Shown here one piece after another: positions 5,399-5,458 of a stretch of DNA of 5,458 bases (position 1 is its first letter; every line of letters begins with the position of its first letter). The notes under the pieces were generated by a model. That model was given only the letters and a program-made list of their open reading frames with translations. It had not been told where the DNA came from and did no database searches. The stretch comes from an uncultured Spongiibacteraceae bacterium. Its GTDB lineage: Bacteria; Pseudomonadota; Gammaproteobacteria; Pseudomonadales; Dasaniaceae. The translations under genes and the position numbers were made by a program. Location: NCBI GenBank assembly GCA_937969395.1, contig CALBVI010000101.1, positions 1-5,458 on the forward strand, in the 5' to 3' direction.

Positions 5399-5458
5399 AT
5401 GAATCTCATTATTGCCGCACTGACATTTGGTTTAGCCGGAGGCTTAAATCCAGGACCT
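5399..5458 (+). CDS. LysE-family translocator, N-terminal 20 codons only
   Basis: The frame from ATG at 5399 is open to the window end and encodes MNLIIAALTFGLAGGLNPGP. From family knowledge, LysE/RhtB/ArgO exporters start with a hydrophobic helix ending in a G-x-x-x-G-x-x-P-G-P motif; here it is GLAGGLNPGP. These are inner membrane proteins of about 200 residues, most of which export amino acids or related small molecules. The start is fixed by an in-frame TAG at 5393-5395 just upstream. AAAAGG (5381-5386) is a good ribosome site but lies 12 nt away, somewhat far. The substrate and the completeness of the gene cannot be judged from 20 residues. It is divergent from the sulfatase. Confidence 0.68.
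   Translation, partial: MNLIIAALTFGLAGGLNPGP

Noticed and set aside
1..5458. Mobile element, CRISPR array, tRNA or toxin-antitoxin signals
   Set aside because: I looked for terminal repeats, spaced direct repeats, cloverleaf sequences and small paired genes and saw none.

Overview
The window looks like an ordinary chromosomal stretch from a free-living, probably marine, Gammaproteobacterium. The evidence is the close resemblance of its OmpW, CysZ and UppP products to enterobacterial and pseudomonad homologues, a moderately AT-rich composition, and a Pseudomonas AtsA-like sulfatase of the kind common in bacteria that use sulfated marine material. I see no phage, insertion sequence, CRISPR array or RNA gene. 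The species cannot be named from this sequence alone.

Layout, left to right. (1) 1-45, minus strand: the first 15 codons of a gene that reads like the N terminus of ProA (gamma-glutamyl phosphate reductase), with a perfect TATAAT behind it. (2) 300-1010, plus: an OmpW/OprG-type outer membrane beta-barrel. Its upstream region has a one-mismatch FNR/ANR-like box placed as expected for a class II FNR-activated promoter. A hairpin-plus-T terminator follows the gene. (3) 1269-1490 and 1514-2296, plus: a small cysteine-rich CWC-family protein 23 nt ahead of the sulfate transporter gene cysZ, probably one transcript. (4) 2441-3235, plus: uppP (bacA), undecaprenyl-diphosphatase, using a TTG start behind a clear GGAG, with a nested inverted repeat in its leader. 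(5) 3261-3295: a strong bidirectional terminator between the convergent genes uppP and the sulfatase. (6) 3384-5075, minus: a formylglycine-type arylsulfatase made as a lipoprotein. (7) 5399-5458, plus: the first 20 codons of a LysE-family exporter, cut by the window end.

The genes are mostly independent housekeeping and envelope functions: proline synthesis, an outer membrane channel, sulfate uptake, lipid carrier recycling and sulfate ester hydrolysis. The one plausible metabolic link is sulfur. The envelope-anchored sulfatase would release sulfate outside the cytoplasm, and CysZ imports sulfate for cysteine synthesis; this link is inference only. I found no convincing new multi-gene system. 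The points most worth a second look are the FNR-like ompW promoter, the CWC-cysZ pairing, the lipoprotein form of an AtsA-like sulfatase, and several short dyads or repeats in the intergenic regions.
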